From: Chersky-840 sp963811775
GTDB taxonomy: Bacteria; Actinomycetota; Acidimicrobiia; Acidimicrobiales; UBA8190
DNA: 64,000 nucleotides
Assembly (NCBI GenBank): GCA_963811775.1
Contig: CAWESO010000012.1
Location: 212,394 to 276,393 of the forward strand
Direction of reading: 5' to 3'
In this document: positions 34,171 to 43,147 of the stretch, piece by piece
Numbering within the stretch: the stretch's first letter is position 1
How the letters are laid out: every line of letters starts with the position of its first letter
Notes under the pieces: model-generated
Seen by the model: the letters and a program-made list of their open reading frames with translations, nothing else
Database searches by the model: none
Told to the model about the DNA's origin: nothing
Made by a program: the position numbers and the translations under genes

Positions 34171-34185
34171 GATTACCGGCATATC
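34171..34185. repeat. Right end inverted repeat of the recombinase element
   Basis: GATTACCGGCATATC, the exact reverse complement of 32044-32058, 59 bp upstream of the first recombinase start. Confidence 0.7.
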
Positions 34186-34283
34186 TACACTTACAGGATG
34201 GCCCTGGAGGTCCCGACCTTGGTGCGCGGGCAGTGGGCTCGGACGCAGGGCGAGAACGGCCTCTGCACGGCGGCCTGCCTCCG

Positions 34284-35489
34284 TCAGCTCTTCCGTCCCT
34301 GCCCCCTGGGCAGGATCACCGGCAGCTTCTGCCATCCCCGGACGGTCGACGTCTGGGCCCGTACTGCGTTCGGGGTGTCGACCTCCCATTCCGGAAAGCG
34401 CGTCAGCAGCTCCTCGAGGGTGACGCGGGCCTCGAGACGGGCCAGGTGCGCGCCGAGGCAGAGATGGAGACCGTGGCCGAAGCTCAGATGTCGCCCCTCG
34501 TCGCGGTCGATGTCGAATCGGTCCGGCTCGGTGAAGTGCCGTTCGTCGTGGTTGGCAGACGCATTTAGCAGGAGCAGGACGCTCCCGGCGGGCACCACCT
34601 GGCCGAAGTGCTCGACGTCGTGGGTGACGGATCGGGCCTGCACCGGCGAGGGCGGCTCGAAGCGAAGCAACTCCTCTATGGCGCCGGGCATGCGGCTCGG
34701 GTCTTGGGCCAGTTTCGCCCGCTGGTCGGGGTGGTCGGCCAGGAGCTTTCCGGCCCATCCGATGAGCCGGGTCGTGGTCTCGTTGCCTGCCCCGGCGAGC
34801 AGGCCGACGTAGCCGAGGACCTCCTCCTTCGTCAGCGTACGCACCGTCCCGTCCCGATCCGTGAACGTCGCCGTGAGCAGCTCGGTCATGAGGTCGTCCG
34901 AGGGATGCTGGGAACGCCACTCGATGTACTCGGCGTAATCGGTGTCCTGACTCATCAACGTCGACAAGTCGGGCGGGACGCCCTCCTCGAGCCGCAGGCC
35001 TTCGTCGAAGCGGTCCCGCAGGGCCTGCTGGTCCTCCTCGGGGATACCAAGAAGCATCCCAATGGCGCGCATGGGCACCTGCGCCCCGATATCGGCCACG
35101 AAGTCGAAACCGTCCCGTTCGGTGAGTGCATCCAGACAACGACGGGCGTACGCCCGGACCCTGGGCTCGATGGCCGCCATTCGCCGGGTCGTGAAGACGC
35201 GGCTCAGGAGCCCTCGGTGCAGGTTGTGATCCGGGGGGTCCTCGAAGATGAACATGCCGGGGGGCAGCTGGATGTCCGCCTTGATGATCTCGAGGACCGA
35301 CCCCTTGGCGGAGCTGTAGGACGGCCAGTCGAGGAAACAGCGCTCGACGTCGTCGTAGCGGCTGAGGGCGAAGAAGTCGTACTTCTCGTTGTAGTAGAGG
35401 GGCGCATCGTCGCGCATCCGCTTCCAGACCGGGTACGGATCGGCGTCGATGTCGAAGTCATAGGGGTCGTAGTAGACATCCGTCGTCAT
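34284..35489 (-). CDS. Cytochrome P450 (operon partner 1)
   Basis: 401 residues, bacterial soluble type. I-helix oxygen-binding AGAGNETTTRLIG near residue 245, K-helix EELLRFEPPS (Glu-xx-Arg), and the haem loop FGHGLHLCLGAHLARLE with the axial Cys. These enzymes insert one oxygen atom into an organic substrate using electrons from a ferredoxin and reductase, not encoded nearby. Its ATG overlaps the DapB-fold gene stop by four bases, so it is translated with it. N-terminus DPYDFDIDADPYPVWKRMR is typical of actinobacterial P450s near lipid or terpenoid catabolic genes. Confidence 0.92.
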   Translation of the reverse strand: MTTDVYYDPYDFDIDADPYPVWKRMRDDAPLYYNEKYDFFALSRYDDVERCFLDWPSYSSAKGSVLEIIKADIQLPPGMFIFEDPPDHNLHRGLLSRVFTTRRMAAIEPRVRAYARRCLDALTERDGFDFVADIGAQVPMRAIGMLLGIPEEDQQALRDRFDEGLRLEEGVPPDLSTLMSQDTDYAEYIEWRSQHPSDDLMTELLTATFTDRDGTVRTLTKEEVLGYVGLLAGAGNETTTRLIGWAGKLLADHPDQRAKLAQDPSRMPGAIEELLRFEPPSPVQARSVTHDVEHFGQVVPAGSVLLLLNASANHDERHFTEPDRFDIDRDEGRHLSFGHGLHLCLGAHLARLEARVTLEELLTRFPEWEVDTPNAVRAQTSTVRGWQKLPVILPRGQGRKS

Positions 35490-36565
35490 TGGCCTGAACC
35501 TTCGCGCTTTGCGGACAAGCGCTGAGCGTCGACGTGACGGGCGGTGACGATGGGGAGATCCGCCGTGCCGAGCACGCCCGGGTCAGCGGCAACGATGGCT
35601 GGGATGGCGTTGACGGCGGGCATGGCCGTCGTGGTGCCGATGTCGAACGTCTCGAAGTCGTCTGGGGCGAAGGTCAACTTGAGATTGACGTTGGGTTCGC
35701 CGTCGATCCGGAGGCGATACGCATGCAGGATCGGCCATGTGGGTTCGTCGATGTGCCCGAAGATGCTGCCAAGCCTCCACACCATGCGAAGCTCGGCCAC
35801 GGAGTGGCCATCGACCGTGCCGCGCCACCTGGCGTCGAGGGCGGCAACGGTGCCGTCGGCGATGACCATGAACCCGAGGTCGCGGTCGCCGACGGCCACG
35901 GCGAGCGCCACGTCGAGCTCGATGGCGTCGAGCTCGACGCCGATGCCTCGAGCCATCGAGTCGAGGGTTTCTGGATAGTCCGGCTCGCTGCGCAGGAGGG
36001 CGCTCTTCACAGCGGCAGGATCGGCTGGGCCGCCGAACCCGTAGGCCTCCCACGTCCCCGCCGATCCGTACATGGCGCAGTCCAGGGATTCGAGGATCGA
36101 GATGCGCCGGACGTTGCGGCACATCGCAGTGGCGGCGAGGGCGAGCGTGGGCACGAACATCGGGTTCATCCCGGTGCCGACAAGCGTCGCGCCACCGGCA
36201 ATGGCGGCGGAGCGGAGGCGCTCGCCGGCGTCGCCGGGGTAGTGCTCGCCGTTGACGAGACGGGCGGTGGTGACGACGTTGGTGCCTGCAACAAGGATCC
36301 GTTCGAGTTGGGCAATGTCGGGCCAGTGGGGCATGTAGACGACGCAATCGGCACCCAAGGCGAGCAGCGCGTCGATGTCGTCGGTGATTGTGACACCGAC
36401 AGGGTCGCGACCAGCGATGACGCCGGCGTCCTGTCCGACCTTGTCGGCGCTGTGGCCGAAGACTCCGACCAGCTCGAGACGGGAGTCATCGAGGATGGCT
36501 CTCAACGCGGAGCGGCCCACGATGCCGGTCGTCCACTGCACGACTCGGATCGGGGCCCCCGTCAC
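35486..36565 (-). CDS. DapB-fold NAD(P)-dependent dehydrogenase
   Basis: 359 residues from the GTG at 36565 (VTGAPIRVVQWTTGIVGRSALRAI); an in-frame ATG at 36652 would overlap the upstream P450. The N-terminal Rossmann region WTTGIVGRSAL (GxxGxxG) and the dihydrodipicolinate-reductase-like GTGMNPMFVPTLAL place it in the 'dihydrodipicolinate reductase-like' group that is common beside P450s in mycobacteria and relatives and is not the lysine-pathway enzyme. It probably oxidises or reduces an intermediate made by the P450s. 31 bp separate it from the preceding P450. Confidence 0.8.
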   Translation of the reverse strand: MTGAPIRVVQWTTGIVGRSALRAILDDSRLELVGVFGHSADKVGQDAGVIAGRDPVGVTITDDIDALLALGADCVVYMPHWPDIAQLERILVAGTNVVTTARLVNGEHYPGDAGERLRSAAIAGGATLVGTGMNPMFVPTLALAATAMCRNVRRISILESLDCAMYGSAGTWEAYGFGGPADPAAVKSALLRSEPDYPETLDSMARGIGVELDAIELDVALAVAVGDRDLGFMVIADGTVAALDARWRGTVDGHSVAELRMVWRLGSIFGHIDEPTWPILHAYRLRIDGEPNVNLKLTFAPDDFETFDIGTTTAMPAVNAIPAIVAADPGVLGTADLPIVTARHVDAQRLSAKREGSGQ

Positions 36566-36596
36566 AGGATCTCTTCGGGCGCGACTTGTGGCTGAT

Positions 36597-37847
36597 TCAC
36601 GCGTCCCAAACCACGTCCAGGCGAGGCGGAGAGCGCAGGAGCGTGCCGGCAATGTAGGGCTCTTCGGCGTCGGGGTCGAGGCGCAGTCCGGGTAGTTCGC
36701 GCAGCAAGGCCCGGACCAGTGCCTCAGTCTCCATCTTGGCCAGGTGCTGACCCAGGCAGTTGTGGGCCTTGAGGCCGAAGCCGACGTGGGTCTGGCGGCG
36801 CCGCGTGAGGTCGAACACCTCGGGATCGGTCCATCGCCCCTCGTCGTGGTTGGCGGATCCGAGGCTCAGCAACAGGCTCGATCCCTCAGGTAGCTCGGTG
36901 CCGGCGAGCACGACGTCGCGGGTCGTGGAGCGAGGCGCGATCAGAAGTGGCGTCTCCCACCGGATGCCTTCGTCGACCGCGGCGCTGAACAGGCTCGGAT
37001 CGGCGACAAGCATGTCAAGCTGATCTCGTTGCGTGAGCAACGCCAGTAGCAATGACGACGACGAGCGGTAGGTGGTTTCTGCACCGGCGGGGAGCAACAA
37101 CCGCAGGAACGAGAAGATCTCCTCGTTGGTGAGGCGCCCGCCGTCGTGCTCGGCGAAGGCGAGGATCGACATCATGTCCTCGGTCGGGACGCGCCGACGT
37201 TCGGCGAGCACTTCGGCGAACACGTCAGCCAGGGTCGCGGCCGCCCTTTCGGCTCGTTCCCAATCGACGCTCAGGGCGATCAGCTCGATCGCCAGGCGAT
37301 GAAACAGCGGGAACATCTCCGGCGGCAGCCCGATGAGCCCGGCAATCGTCCGAACGGGGAACGTGAAGAGGATCCGGGAGACCAGCTCGGCGCGCCCCTC
37401 GTCGGCCAGCTCGGCCACCATCTCTTCAAGCAGGGGCTCGACGAGCTGTGTCTTCCACCCCTCCATGGCGCTGCGGGAGAACGCGTGCTGAAGGATGAGC
37501 CGATAGCCGCGGTGTTCGGGCGGATCCATCTCGATCAGCGACCGCCCCATCACCTGGCCGATCACGTCGGCGTAGGCAATCGAGCTGTAAGTGGCCGGGT
37601 CGCTCAGCACCTCGCTGACGGCGGCGTAGCTATAGACGCTGAAGGTCGGCGCTGCGCCTTCGGCCTGCTCCGTGATGCCGAGATCGGGGATGCCGGGATG
37701 CACCGCCCCGGCGGCGCGCAGTTCGGCGAACATCGGGTACGGCGAGTACCGGCCCGTCCCGACCGACTGGTTGAACTCCTCGAATACGGCGGCGGCGTCG
37801 GCCCCCCCGCCGTGAGCATCGAGCGTCGTCACGGATCTTTGGTACAT
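36597..37847 (-). CDS. Cytochrome P450 (operon partner 2, promoter-proximal)
   Basis: 416 residues. I-helix LLPAGAETTYRSSSS, where the usual Gly-x-Glu/Asp-Thr is AGAETT, K-helix DEGIRWETPL (E-x-x-R), haem loop VGFGLKAHNCLGQHLAKME with the axial Cys. It is the first gene of the P450 / DapB-fold / P450 operon and is divergent from the TetR gene. The ATG at 37847 lies inside the operator palindrome, so a start at the GTG 37832 (VTTLDAHGGG) is possible. Substrate unknown; two P450s plus an oxidoreductase suggest successive oxidation of a lipid, terpenoid or sterol-like compound. Confidence 0.9.
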   Translation of the reverse strand: MYQRSVTTLDAHGGGADAAAVFEEFNQSVGTGRYSPYPMFAELRAAGAVHPGIPDLGITEQAEGAAPTFSVYSYAAVSEVLSDPATYSSIAYADVIGQVMGRSLIEMDPPEHRGYRLILQHAFSRSAMEGWKTQLVEPLLEEMVAELADEGRAELVSRILFTFPVRTIAGLIGLPPEMFPLFHRLAIELIALSVDWERAERAAATLADVFAEVLAERRRVPTEDMMSILAFAEHDGGRLTNEEIFSFLRLLLPAGAETTYRSSSSLLLALLTQRDQLDMLVADPSLFSAAVDEGIRWETPLLIAPRSTTRDVVLAGTELPEGSSLLLSLGSANHDEGRWTDPEVFDLTRRRQTHVGFGLKAHNCLGQHLAKMETEALVRALLRELPGLRLDPDAEEPYIAGTLLRSPPRLDVVWDA

Positions 37848-37875
37848 TCACATGCAGTGCGCATGTCGATGTACC
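37841..37875. promoter_or_regulatory. 35-bp palindromic operator between P450 operon and TetR gene
   Basis: GGTACATTCACATGC (37841-37855), AGTGC, GCATGTCGATGTACC (37861-37875): the arms match at 13 of 15 positions. It spans the whole gap between the divergent start codons, as expected for a TetR site that represses both directions. Confidence 0.7.
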
Positions 37876-37886
37876 GTAGTTCAGGA

Positions 37887-38510
37887 ATGCCACGACGTCG
37901 AGCAGAAGGGGTGGCGACCAGGGCCGAGCAGGCCACTGCCACCAGGGAGGCGCTCATCGACGCGGCGCGGCGACTTTGGGCAGACAAGGGGTTCTTCGCC
38001 ACCTCGACGGCAGAGATCGTCGAGGCCGCGGGGGCCGGGACCAGGGGCGCGCTCTACCACCACTTCGCCGATCGGGAGGAACTGTTCCTCGCCGTATTCG
38101 ACGCCGTACAGGAGGAACTCACGACGTCGCTGATCCCGACGAAGATCGACGAAGTCGACCCGATCTCCCGGGTCCGAAAGGTGCTGCTTGTGTTCCTTGA
38201 CCTCGTCGCCGAACGACCCGACGCCCAGGCCTTGTTGATCGACGGGCCGGCGGTGTTCGGCTGGCGCCGGTGGCGGGAGCTCGAATCCCAACGCGGTCTC
38301 GCCGCCATCGAGAACCTGCTCGAAGCGGCCGTCCACACCGACCAGATCGCTGCGCACCTCGTCCAGCCGCTGGCCGCATTACTGCTCGGGTTGATGACCG
38401 ATGCAGCGCTTCTCGTAGCGACCTCCGAGGACCCCGCCCGAGCCCGCGCAAGCACCGCTGACGCCTTCGCCATGCTCCTCGATGGTCTCCGCACCCCACT
38501 CCCGGGTTGA
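37887..38510 (+). CDS. TetR-family regulator of the P450 operon
   Basis: 207 residues from the ATG at 37887; ATGs at 37863 and 37869 are also in frame but lie inside the palindrome. N-terminal HTH: TREALIDAARRLWADKGFFATSTAEIVEAAGAGTRGALYHHFADREELF. The C-terminal ligand domain ends TADAFAMLLDGL. Divergent from the P450 operon and only about 40 bp from it, so it is very probably its repressor, released by the substrate of the P450s (inference from layout and operator). Confidence 0.88.
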   Translation: MPRRRAEGVATRAEQATATREALIDAARRLWADKGFFATSTAEIVEAAGAGTRGALYHHFADREELFLAVFDAVQEELTTSLIPTKIDEVDPISRVRKVLLVFLDLVAERPDAQALLIDGPAVFGWRRWRELESQRGLAAIENLLEAAVHTDQIAAHLVQPLAALLLGLMTDAALLVATSEDPARARASTADAFAMLLDGLRTPLPG

Positions 38511-38905
38511 TGAGGTGGAGGGCGACGAGCGTCTGCTCACGAGCGGCTCGACCGAATCGCCAAGGCCGCCCGATAATGCCGGGTGCGCGGCACCTGCTTC
38601 GGGGCGATCCGGCGCATCCGGGGTAGCGCAGATCACCCGGTGCCGGGTGTCAGGCCGAGAGCACCGAAACCCGTGGCTCTCCGGTGGCAGCCCCAGGTGA
38701 CCGCCCGGGATCGACGTCCTCGTCGGGATTACGGGATGGGTCCGCACCGAGCGGCTCGTACTGGGGAGCCACTGGGTCCGACACCGCCGAGGAGGCTCAG
38801 AAGCGAGCAGAACCCCGAGTACCGTGCGGTTTAGCCAGGTCGCAAGGTCGACACTCAGGCCATCGAGACTAGGACCAAACAGATCCGGCGCCACGGATTG
38901 GGTGT
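38511..38905. other. Intergenic, with a dispersed short motif
   Basis: No gene. It contains GTAGCGCAGATCACCCGGTG near 38624, one of three occurrences in the window of a GCGCAGA(T/A)CACCCG motif (others near 40962 and 42899). Confidence 0.4.
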
Positions 38906-39367
38906 TCAAGCCTTGACTTGGCGGGGCCGCAGCAGCAAGAGGAGCCAAGCCAAGAACATGTTGGGCAGCTCGTACATGGCCAAGCCGACTTGGTTGTACC
39001 TGCCGGGCTCGATCTTGGTGCTGAAAGACAGGTAAGAGGACTCTCCCTCGGCGACCATGCCCCCCCAACGGCAAATCGAGAGGCCACTGAGTGCGAGGAC
39101 AAAGAAGCCGAGTGCAGAATCGCGGTGCTTGTCCCGCGCCGCTCCGATCAGTGCGGCGGTCCCTATCGCAATCTGCAGCCCGCCGTACATGGCGCGGACC
39201 TCAGTGCGGGCGACTGGGCTTGACAGGTCGTAGACGTCCAAGTTGGGGATCACCTCGCCGGACCACGACTTGGGCTTGATGAGGTTGAGTAGACCCCAGG
39301 GGAGCCAGAACATCGAGTTCGAGACCAGGAACAGCTTGGTGATTCGGCGGTGCCAACTCGGGTTCAT
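38906..39367 (-). CDS. DUF4345-type four-helix membrane protein
   Basis: 153 residues with four hydrophobic helices. The motif VARTEVRAMYGGLQIAIGTAALIG is the hallmark of DUF4345 (ARxExRaxyGGl). The short loop RWGGMVAEGESS follows helix 3. Function unknown; these small inner-membrane proteins often lie beside TetR genes. Its ATG overlaps the TetR stop (ATGA), so both are made from one message and share the operator at 39952. Confidence 0.75.
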   Translation of the reverse strand: MNPSWHRRITKLFLVSNSMFWLPWGLLNLIKPKSWSGEVIPNLDVYDLSSPVARTEVRAMYGGLQIAIGTAALIGAARDKHRDSALGFFVLALSGLSICRWGGMVAEGESSYLSFSTKIEPGRYNQVGLAMYELPNMFLAWLLLLLRPRQVKA

Positions 39368-39948
39368 GAAGACTTCTCCCGCGGATTAGTCGGCACCTTG
39401 ACGCGCCGGTGACGGATGCTGCTTACGTGCTTCTGATCGAGACCGGCGGCATGGCGCAGCTCGGCGTAGAAGAGGTCAGGGTGGTCGTCGGGGATCAGGG
39501 CGTGGCTCAGGGCGATCCGGGTCACGACGTTGGCGACGATGAGGCCGTCGGGACCCCGGAAATGCGGGCGGAGCCGGTCTCGCATGATCGGCATGACCCG
39601 GTTCATCTGGTACACGACGTGCTCGGGCTCGACGTCCACGATGCGGCGCAACGAGTACGTGTGTTGGAACTCCACGATGAAACGGAGGATGGCGTCCAGG
39701 CGGGCCTCGCCATCGAGTCCGGCGACAGCATGGGCGATCCCTGCGTCGTACTTCTGCTGCTCATAGACGCCGAAGGCCTCAAGGAGTGTCTCCTTCGAAA
39801 CGAACCACCGGTAGAGAGTTGGCCGAGAGACCCCGGCGGTGGCCGCAACGTCCGAAAGCGAGAGCCTCCGAGTCCCCGAGCGGGCAAGGACCTCGACGGT
39901 CGCCTCCAGGATGCGCTCCCTGGTCGTTGCCGTTTCGAGCTGGACCAC
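39364..39948 (-). CDS. TetR-family regulator
   Basis: 194 residues. HTH: TRERILEATVEVLARSGTRRLSLSDVAATAGVSRPTLYRWFVSKETLLEAF. The ligand domain is short and ends with a basic tail RHRRVKVPTNPREKSS. Divergent from the hydrolase gene at 39988 with a 24-bp perfect-arm palindrome in the 39-bp gap; a single regulator can thereby control itself, the DUF4345 gene and the hydrolase gene. Confidence 0.88.
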   Translation of the reverse strand: MVQLETATTRERILEATVEVLARSGTRRLSLSDVAATAGVSRPTLYRWFVSKETLLEAFGVYEQQKYDAGIAHAVAGLDGEARLDAILRFIVEFQHTYSLRRIVDVEPEHVVYQMNRVMPIMRDRLRPHFRGPDGLIVANVVTRIALSHALIPDDHPDLFYAELRHAAGLDQKHVSSIRHRRVKVPTNPREKSS

Positions 39949-39951
39949 GCT

Positions 39952-39975
39952 TTACACTTTGCCACAAAAGTGTAA
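39952..39975. promoter_or_regulatory. TetR operator, perfect 9-bp arms
   Basis: TTACACTTT-GCCACA-AAAGTGTAA: nine-base arms without mismatch around a six-base spacer, in the gap between the divergent TetR (start 39948) and hydrolase (start 39988) genes. Confidence 0.75.
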
Positions 39976-39987
39976 CGCTAGGACCGC

Positions 39988-40903
39988 ATGAGCCAACTGA
40001 CGGTGCGGAGCCCCAAGTTCCACATCGATGAAACGGTGCCGTTCCAGTGGCAGCCGGCCAACCCGAGTTTCGGGCTGTTCGGCAACGTCTTCACCTTCCT
40101 CGCCATTGCCTTCGAGCACTACATCGTGTCGGCCACGAGGCAGGCAGAGCCCCACTTCACTAATCCCGTCGTCGCTGAGGAGGCGGATCTCTTCGTCCGC
40201 CAGGAGGCCCAGCACGCCCGAGCCCACCGTGCCCACGCCAAGGCGATGATCGCCGGGTACCCAGGCCTGGAAGGGAACCTACGCCGCCGCCAATGCCGCC
40301 TACGACGAGCTGCTTGAACGGGAGGATGTGGAATTCCACCTCGCCTACGTGGCCTGCCTCGAAGCGACGTTCACGCCGCTGTTCAAGATGGTCCTCGACC
40401 ATCGCAGACAGTTGTTCGAGGGCAGCGATGAACGGGTGGGGACGATGCTGTTATGGCACTTTGTCGAGGAGATCGAGCACCGCAGCTCGGCTCTGGTGAT
40501 TCACCACGATGTGACACCGGACCGGTCGTATCGGGTCCGCAAGGCACCCAAGGTCCTCGAGCATGTCTCTCGGATCTACAAGCTCGTTCTGGCTGGGTTC
40601 GAGGAGCACGTGCCCCTCGAGGACCGACTCATCTCGACGCAGCTCGTCTCCCCGAGTGGGCTCTACCTATCGGAACTGCGAAACCGGATCGGGCTCAGAG
40701 GCGGTCTCGGCAACTATCCCTCGATGCTGGGCCACGTTCCTGGCCGTGAGCTAGGGACGATGCTGTGGCGGGAGACCAAGGGTCAGATGCCCCGCCACGA
40801 CCCCGCCCATGAGCCCCTGCCAGCCTGGGCCGAGCGCTGGCACGAGGCGTTCAACTCTGGAGCTGACGTGACAACCTACGAGGGCGTCGGGGCTCTGACG
40901 TGA
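39988..40903 (+). pseudogene. Metal-dependent hydrolase (COG3687/PF10118 type), one frameshift
   Basis: MSQLTVRSPKFHIDETVPFQW, VFTFLAIAFEHYIVSATR and FVRQEAQHARAHRAHAKAMI (His-rich, metal-binding) are the N-terminal half. The frame breaks near 40270-40280. One base over, it continues GTYAAANAAYDELLERED, then FVEEIEHRSSALVIHHDV (second metal motif E..H) to the natural end. Deleting one A from GGGAAC restores the family sequence PGLEGTYAAAN. It is either a recent mutation or a sequence error; everything else is full length. It is the target of the divergent TetR operator. The family is predicted to be di-iron or other metal hydrolases/oxidases of unknown substrate. Confidence 0.8.
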
Positions 40904-41241
40904 CCGCTTGGTCTTGACCCGTACGAGGCGCTCCCAGCGGGCGATCACGGTTGGCCTTGGGGAGCGCAGAACACCCGGTTGGGGCTGCCTGGCTGCGGAC
41001 ATCGGAGCGATCGGCTCCACAGTGGCATCGCCAGTTGACCCATCCGGGATCTCCAGCCGCGGTGATGACGAGCGGACCGGAAGCCCAGCTACCGAAACGC
41101 TTCCAGCCACGGCCGGGTTGAGTCGGCAGACCAGCACGACACAGGGTATCTAGGCTTGTTCGCGGGTTCGAGCCCTTGCCGCCGCCACGGCGAGGCGTGG
41201 AAGGATGCTAACCCCGACGGTGTTGCTGAGGACGGAGCCAC
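40904..41241. other. Intergenic, with dispersed motif
   Basis: About 340 bp; no gene. Contains GGGAGCGCAGAACACCCGG near 40959, the second copy of the dispersed motif. Confidence 0.4.
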
Positions 41242-42687
41242 ATGCGCCTGCTCTATCTGGACATCGACACGCTGCGTGCTGATCACCTGGGTTGCTACGG
41301 CTATGACCGCGCGACGACACCGAACATCGACGCCCTCGCCGCTGATGGGGTGAGGTTTGCGAACACCTATGCCTCTGATGTTCCTTGCCTTCCGAGCCGG
41401 GCAGCTCTGTTGACGGGCTCCTTCGGGATTCGCAACGGTGTGGTGAGCCATGGTGGCAGCGCGGCAGATCTCCGCCATGAAGGTGCCAGAAGGGAGTTCG
41501 TGAGCCGCTACGCCTTCGACTCGTGGGCCGGTGCGTTCTACTGGAACGGCTGGCATACGGCATCGCTGTCGAGTTTCCCATTCCGGCACTCTGCGACGTG
41601 GTGGAACCACGGATTCATGGAGGCGATGAACCTCATGCGCGGCATGGGGGCCGAGCGTGCCGATCAGGTGCTTCCGGGGGCGCTCGATTGGCTGGAGCGC
41701 CGTGGCCGGGCCGACAAGTGGTTCCTCCACGTGCATCTGTGGGACCCACACACGCCCTACAACGCGCCCGACGACTACGGCAACCCGTTCGCCTCGGATC
41801 CGGTACCGGCCTGGCACACCGAGGACGTGCGTATGCACAACTGGCAGCTCGCCGGTCCGCACTCCGCCCAAGAACCGTGGGGATTCACGCCGGACGAATG
41901 GGGACCGCCCCCACCACGCCAGCCGTGGGACGCCGGTTCTATGGAAGCGGTCAAGGCCATCTTCGATGGCTACGACGTGGGCATCCGCTACGCCGATGCC
42001 GCGCTCGGCACCCTGGTGAACAAACTCGACGACCTAGGCGTCCTCGATGACACGGCGGTGCTCGTCAGCAGCGATCACGGTGAGGCATTCGGTGAGTTGG
42101 GCGTCTACGCCGATCACCAGGCCGCCGATGAGGCGACCTGCCATATTCCCGCTGTGCTGCGTTGGCCCGGGATCGAGCCATGTGTCCATGACGGGTTGCA
42201 ATACCATTTCGACGTCGCGGCAACGGTGCTCGATCTCGCAGGCATTCGGATTCCGCCAAGCTGGGATGGACGCGTCGTCGACATCGGCGGTGCCGGACGA
42301 GACCACCTGGTCCTTTCGCAGGGGGCGTGGTCCTGCCAGCGGGGCGTGCGTTTTGACAACTTCCTCTACCTGCGCACGTGCCACGACGGCTATCACCCGC
42401 ACTGGGCAGACGAGATGTTGTTCGATCTGGAGCGCGATCCGCACGAGACGCTCGACATTTGCAGCTCTGACGCCGAAGCGGCGACGACGGGTAGGGAACG
42501 TCTCGCGCACTGGACGGCAACACAGCTTGCGCGGACAGGCCTAGAGGATCCCATGGACATCGTCCTCAGCGAGGGCGGCCCCTACCACGTACGCAAGCAC
42601 CTCGCCCCCTACATCGAGCGCTTGCGTGCCACGGGACGCGAGACTTGGGCTGAGGTTCTCGTTCAACGCCACCACACCGAGATCTGA
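41242..42687 (+). CDS. Sulfatase (formylglycine type, arylsulfatase/choline-sulfatase fold)
   Basis: 481 residues. The N-terminal metal site is LYLDIDTLRADHLGCYGY. The modification site is DVPCLPSRAALLTGSFG (Cys-x-Pro-Ser-Arg), whose Cys would be turned into formylglycine by an FGE not seen here. Further metal ligands are HLWDPHTPYNAP and VSSDHGEAFGELGVYADHQ. No signal peptide, so it acts in the cytosol. It hydrolyses a sulfate ester; the substrate could be a sulfated phenol, sugar or lipid. A stand-alone gene with GAGGACGGAG upstream of the ATG. Confidence 0.9.
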   Translation: MRLLYLDIDTLRADHLGCYGYDRATTPNIDALAADGVRFANTYASDVPCLPSRAALLTGSFGIRNGVVSHGGSAADLRHEGARREFVSRYAFDSWAGAFYWNGWHTASLSSFPFRHSATWWNHGFMEAMNLMRGMGAERADQVLPGALDWLERRGRADKWFLHVHLWDPHTPYNAPDDYGNPFASDPVPAWHTEDVRMHNWQLAGPHSAQEPWGFTPDEWGPPPPRQPWDAGSMEAVKAIFDGYDVGIRYADAALGTLVNKLDDLGVLDDTAVLVSSDHGEAFGELGVYADHQAADEATCHIPAVLRWPGIEPCVHDGLQYHFDVAATVLDLAGIRIPPSWDGRVVDIGGAGRDHLVLSQGAWSCQRGVRFDNFLYLRTCHDGYHPHWADEMLFDLERDPHETLDICSSDAEAATTGRERLAHWTATQLARTGLEDPMDIVLSEGGPYHVRKHLAPYIERLRATGRETWAEVLVQRHHTEI

Positions 42688-43147
42688 CTCTCGTTGTCGA
42701 GGGCCTCGATTGAGGTTCATTTGCGATTGCTCCCCGGTGCCGTCTCGCCGCAGGCCATGAGGCCCAGTGACATCCCCGCCACCTGAAGCCCCAATACTCC
42801 TCTCCGCACCTCTACAGTCTGCCTTCCTGAGCTGAGGAAGTCCGCAACTGCGGAGTGCAGGGTGCGCCCCCAAGAGGCCATCACGGTTGCGCAACGGGGA
42901 GCGCAGATCACCCGTTCCGGAATGGGTTGGGAAGGCGTTTAGACCACGCGCAAGGGCCAGCTATCGCTCGATCCTCCTTGCGCTCGCCAGGACAAAACCC
43001 GCCCGATATCGCTCGGGCGCCGGAGTCTCTGGGCATTCCGCGATGCGGGGTTCGAGTAAGGCTCTCAAGGACTACCTTGGCGCCCGAGCGATCGGACACG
43101 CGAATGTGCCTCTGTACAGCAACAATGTTGTCGAAACGACAACGGTG
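42688..43147. other. Intergenic, with dispersed motif
   Basis: No supported gene in 460 bp. Holds the third copy of the motif, GGGAGCGCAGATCACCCG near 42896. Its right end meets a tRNA 3' fragment. Confidence 0.4.

Larger units (their letters stand above)
32014..34185 (-). mobile_element. Two-recombinase element bounded by inverted repeats (Tn554/RIT-like)
   Basis: Two overlapping tyrosine recombinase genes are enclosed by GATATGCCGGTAATC at 32044-32058 and its exact reverse complement GATTACCGGCATATC at 34171-34185. A further direct copy TATGCCGGTAATCG lies at 32014-32027. Overlapping tyrosine recombinases with one C-terminal Cys cluster resemble Tn554 or RIT elements, which usually have three genes; only two are seen here. 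Confidence 0.55.

Noticed and set aside
35486..36565. Lysine-pathway dihydrodipicolinate reductase (dapB)
   Set aside because: Longer than true DapB, lacks lysine-gene neighbours and is overlapped with a P450.
35534..36595. 353-codon plus-strand frame
   Set aside because: Antisense to the DapB-fold gene; the minus frame carries clear family motifs and this one none.
37146..37862. N-terminal extension of the TetR gene
   Set aside because: The frame is open upstream only because it is antisense to the P450; the TetR domain starts near 37887 and an operator lies between.
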